From assembly GCA_041672385.1 (NCBI GenBank), contig JBAYZQ010000107.1, positions 1 to 8,063 of the forward strand: 8,063 bases of DNA, written 5' to 3'. Source of the DNA: JBAYZQ01 sp041672385 (lineage in GTDB: Bacteria > Spirochaetota > Spirochaetia > Sphaerochaetales > Sphaerochaetaceae). Numbering within the stretch: the first letter of the stretch is position 1; every line of letters starts with the position of its first letter. Under the pieces are notes generated by a model, which was not told where the DNA came from, ran no database searches, and saw nothing but the letters and a program-made list of their open reading frames with translations. The translations under genes and the position numbers were made by a program. This document shows positions 6,090 through 8,063 of the stretch, piece after piece.

Positions 6090-6995
6090 ATGAAATTATC
6101 TACATCAACAAATATTTGTGCATTTTCTGCCGGACGTGCTAGATATCCCATGATATTTTGCATTGAAGAGTGTGCTAAAGCTGGTTTTAAATACCTTGAT
6201 ATCAACTTCTGTGAAGCAATGAATCCAACTTCTAGAATGAGGGATGATGATTGGGAGAAGTATGTTGAGCAGCTTGCTGAGACTGGAAAACGATGTGGTG
6301 TGGTCTTTACTCAGTCTCATTTACCATATTACGATATCTTTAAAAATGATGAACTTGATAAAACAATGGAAGAGCTTATTCGTCGTTCTATAATTGCTTC
6401 TTCACGTTTAGGTGTGAAATGGACAGTGACACATCCTGGTACAGTTTACAGTGCTGGTCAAGACATGTCAGTTTCTCTTGAAAAAAACTTTGAATATTAT
6501 TCAAAGCATGTAAAGACTGCTAAAGAATATGGTATTGGAATAGCACTTGAAAATGATTTTGAATATAAATCTCCTCCATATCAACATATTTTTTGTTCAA
6601 ACATCTATGAACAGGTTAAGCTCATTGATTCTTTCAATGACAGGGAACATGTAGGTGCCTGCTATGATTTTGGACACGCAAATCTCGTGGGAGGTTTTCA
6701 CAGGCAGAATCTTAAAGTTCTAGGAAATAGGCTAAAAGCGATTCATGTACAAGACAATAAAGGTCTTGCAGATGAGCACTTTCTTCCTTTCCATGGGAAT
6801 ATTGACTGGAAAGAAGCAATGGCCGGACTTGCTGACATTGGTTATGAAGGCGAACTAACCTATGAAATTCAGGAATGGGGACGTTTCTATCCTAAAGAGC
6901 TAAAGTACCTAGTAGCTGAATATTCCATAAAGGTAGGAAAAGTTTTAATTTCTTATTTTGATGAAGCTGTTAAACAGAAAAATTTAGCTAAATAA
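6090..6995 (+). CDS. Sugar phosphate isomerase/epimerase family TIM-barrel protein
   Basis: This 301-residue soluble protein has the pattern of the xylose isomerase-like / AP endonuclease 2 TIM-barrel superfamily. The start MKLSTSTNI is a typical first strand. Candidate metal ligands, matched by position to D-tagatose/psicose 3-epimerases, are Glu154 (ALEND), Asp193 (CYDFGHAN), His219 (IHVQD) and Glu259 (TYEI). THPGT (114-118) and PFHGNIDW (233-240) are further family-style motifs. It likely isomerises, epimerises or cleaves a sugar or polyol (or its phosphate) in the cytoplasm. Placement 69 bases after the binding-protein gene suggests that it acts on the imported compound. The superfamily is functionally broad (epimerases, isomerases, dehydratases, inosose enzymes), so the exact reaction is open. 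No signal peptide is seen and the length is normal. Confidence 0.88.
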   Translation: MKLSTSTNICAFSAGRARYPMIFCIEECAKAGFKYLDINFCEAMNPTSRMRDDDWEKYVEQLAETGKRCGVVFTQSHLPYYDIFKNDELDKTMEELIRRSIIASSRLGVKWTVTHPGTVYSAGQDMSVSLEKNFEYYSKHVKTAKEYGIGIALENDFEYKSPPYQHIFCSNIYEQVKLIDSFNDREHVGACYDFGHANLVGGFHRQNLKVLGNRLKAIHVQDNKGLADEHFLPFHGNIDWKEAMAGLADIGYEGELTYEIQEWGRFYPKELKYLVAEYSIKVGKVLISYFDEAVKQKNLAK

Positions 6996-6997
6996 TT

Positions 6998-7038
6998 AAA
7001 AAAAAGCATCACTACAGATTTGAAGTCTGTAATGATGC
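6998..7038 (-). terminator. Intrinsic terminator of the minus-strand lipoprotein transcript
   Basis: GCATCA and TACAGA (7006-7011, 7013-7018) pair with TCTGTA and TGATGC (7026-7031, 7033-7038), giving 12 pairs with one C-A mismatch and a 7-base loop. On the minus strand the stem is followed directly by eight T (the A-run 6998-7005), a textbook intrinsic terminator 33 bases after the lipoprotein stop. On the plus strand no T-run follows, so it acts mainly for the minus strand. Confidence 0.85.
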
Positions 7039-7057
7039 AGAAATTAATCAGTTAGGG

Positions 7058-7078
7058 TAGACTAATTAAATTAGTCTA
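7058..7078. repeat. 21-base perfect palindrome over the lipoprotein stop codon
   Basis: TAGACTAATT (7058-7067) and AATTAGTCTA (7069-7078) are perfect inverted arms around one A. The right arm holds the last two codons and the stop of the minus-strand lipoprotein. As RNA it would fold into an 8-pair stem with a 5-base loop. Neither side has a T-run. It could be the only structure that slows plus-strand transcripts leaving the operon, or a protein site; the role is unknown. Confidence 0.5.
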
Positions 7079-7544
7079 TTAAATCATCATTTCTCCAAGA
7101 AAAGAAAGCTGAAAAATCTGTATTTAAAACTCCACCTTCATATTTTTCTATACACACATCAAAATCGAAATAAATACCAAATTCATATTCAATGGTTGGT
7201 TTTCCTGTTTGGGTGTATGTCAAAATATAGATTTCATCATCAGCATTATATTCATCTTCGATTGTGTAACCTGCTGCTAAAGCTAGACTAGTATTTAGCT
7301 CTAAAGCACAAATTGTATAATCTGAAAGAGAAGCAGAACCTTTGGTCACTGTTATAGTTGTATCAGTAACAACAACTGTTCCTGCTGCAGCCGAATAGTT
7401 TAAATAACCCACAGTTTTTAGGTTGTCAGGCATTTCATCAATATTGTTTACACCTGTTAAAACACTATCAGGACAACTTGTTAAAAATAAAACAACTAAT
7501 AAAGTAATTAGAATTAGAATAAAGTAATTTTTGTAAGTTTTCAT
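7071..7544 (-). CDS. Small lipoprotein of unrecognised family, copy A
   Basis: This 157-residue protein has a lipoprotein signal: MKTYKNY, a hydrophobic core (8-20), then the lipobox LTSC with Cys24 as the lipid-bearing residue. The start is supported by AAGGAG on the minus strand (7550-7555), five bases upstream. The mature part is about 133 residues, acidic, and rich in Thr, Val, Tyr and Asp in alternating strand-like runs (GTVVVTDTTITVTKGS, YILTYTQTG), suggesting a small beta-rich domain at the membrane surface. I do not recognise the family. It is a paralogue of the next gene upstream, sharing NNIDxMP, TDTxITxT, ALELNTxLALAxGYTIxDE and YILTxTxxGxP, but has seven extra C-terminal residues (RNDDLID) after a shared Trp. 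It is convergent with the transporter operon and ends in its own terminator. Confidence 0.8.
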   Translation of the reverse strand: MKTYKNYFILILITLLVVLFLTSCPDSVLTGVNNIDEMPDNLKTVGYLNYSAAAGTVVVTDTTITVTKGSASLSDYTICALELNTSLALAAGYTIEDEYNADDEIYILTYTQTGKPTIEYEFGIYFDFDVCIEKYEGGVLNTDFSAFFSWRNDDLID

Positions 7545-7549
7545 ATGTT

Positions 7550-7555
7550 CTCCTT
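7550..7555 (-). promoter_or_regulatory. Ribosome-binding site of lipoprotein A
   Basis: Read on the minus strand this is AAGGAG, five bases before the ATG (7544-7542). It fixes the start that gives an intact signal peptide. Confidence 0.8.
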
Positions 7556-7628
7556 GAATAAATTGAACGATATAAAATATTATCTCATTTAATTTTACAA
7601 AAATAGCTTAAAAAGTAACTTGTCAATT

Positions 7629-7659
7629 CCAAAAGCCTTGGCATCTTTTGGCAACAAGG
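7629..7659. repeat. Overlapping inverted repeats between the two lipoprotein genes
   Basis: CCAAAAG (7629-7635) pairs with CTTTTGG (7645-7651), and CCTTG (7636-7640) pairs with CAAGG (7655-7659). The two stems interleave, so they exclude each other or would need a pseudoknot. Neither is followed by a T-run on either strand, so neither is a clear terminator. Also in this 134-base spacer, TTGACA on the minus strand (7626-7621) could be a -35 box, but no good -10 follows at the right distance. Confidence 0.35.
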
Positions 7660-7678
7660 GTAATTCTTACTATATTTT

Positions 7679-8063
7679 TTACCAAGTTAAGGTTGTTTCA
7701 AAGTCGGGGTCTAAATTATCATCAACAAATTTTTCAACATTAATATAATCTGAATAATTATATAAAGTAAATCCAATTTTTGGACTACCAGATTTTGTAA
7801 ATGTCAAAATGTAGTGACTACCAAAGTATAGTTCATCATCAATTGTATACCCTTCAGCTAAAGCCAACTCAGTATTGAGCTCCAAAGCATCAGTTCCAAA
7901 AGATGATGGATTGGATCCCAAAGTAATTGTTATACTTGTATCAGTAATGTCTACTGTTCCTTCATCCGAAGAACCGTGTACAAAAGCCAAAGTTTGATAA
8001 GAAGTGGGCATATCATCGATATTGTTTAAACCTCTTATACTTTCCTCAGGGCAACTTGTAAAA
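7679..8063 (-). CDS. Small lipoprotein of the same family, copy B (5' end outside window)
   Basis: The stop is the TAA read at 7681-7679. The frame stays open to the right edge, so the Met at 8011-8009 is internal: upstream codons read FTSCPEESIRGLNNIDD, which aligns with FLTSCPDSVLTGVNNIDE of copy A. The lipobox cysteine is therefore visible, and only the N-terminal part of the signal peptide is missing (about 22 residues if like copy A). The mature protein is about 124 residues and ends at the shared Trp, seven residues shorter than copy A. My hand alignment gives roughly 40-45% identity, highest in ALELNTELALAEGYTIDDE. The lone cysteine of the mature part is the lipidated one, whereas copy A has two more. 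This is probably an ancient tandem duplication on one strand; function is unknown and I recognise no domain. Confidence 0.75.
   Translation of the reverse strand, partial: FTSCPEESIRGLNNIDDMPTSYQTLAFVHGSSDEGTVDITDTSITITLGSNPSSFGTDALELNTELALAEGYTIDDELYFGSHYILTFTKSGSPKIGFTLYNYSDYINVEKFVDDNLDPDFETTLTW

Noticed and set aside
6105..6320. Minus-strand ORF inside the isomerase gene
   Set aside because: Opposite strand of a well-supported enzyme; no own start signals.
1..8063. CRISPR array, tRNA, rRNA, insertion sequence or defence system
   Set aside because: No regularly spaced repeats, cloverleaf sequences, transposase motifs or defence-type domains were seen on either strand.

Overview
The window looks like chromosomal sequence from a low-G+C (about one third by eye) spirochaete, most likely Treponema or a close relative. 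The support is indirect. The solute-binding protein has a leader ending in LFAVGEEE, a style I associate from memory with treponemal binding proteins. The transporter ATPase carries a charged insert near its N-terminus that I also recall from spirochaetal homologues. No rRNA or marker gene is present, so the genus is an inference.

Layout. Positions 2-1243 (+) hold the 3' part of a gene cut by the left edge; it resembles the sensory half of a class of bacterial transcriptional regulators. Positions 1244-1697 are an AT-rich gap with imperfect repeats, a good sigma70-type promoter and an operator-like palindrome. Positions 1698-6995 (+) form a five-gene unit: ABC ATPase, two membrane permeases joined by overlapping stop/start codons, a UgpB-like periplasmic binding protein flanked by two hairpins, and a TIM-barrel sugar isomerase/epimerase-type enzyme. 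Positions 7071-7544 (-) and 7679-8063 (-, cut by the right edge) encode two small paralogous lipoproteins of a family I do not recognise.

How the genes work together. The five-gene unit encodes a complete CUT1-type importer (binding protein, two permeases, dedicated ATPase) plus one enzyme likely to act on the imported sugar or polyol. The binding protein resembles UgpB of the glycerol-3-phosphate system in its motif order, but the substrate cannot be read from sequence alone. The gene order C-A-E-B plus isomerase differs from the E. coli ugp operon, and there is no ugpQ-like phosphodiesterase in the window. The two lipoproteins are convergent with this operon, have their own intrinsic terminator, and appear to be a separate unit.

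Nothing here resembles a defence system, mobile element, CRISPR array, tRNA or rRNA. The least explained part is the tandem lipoprotein pair at the right edge.
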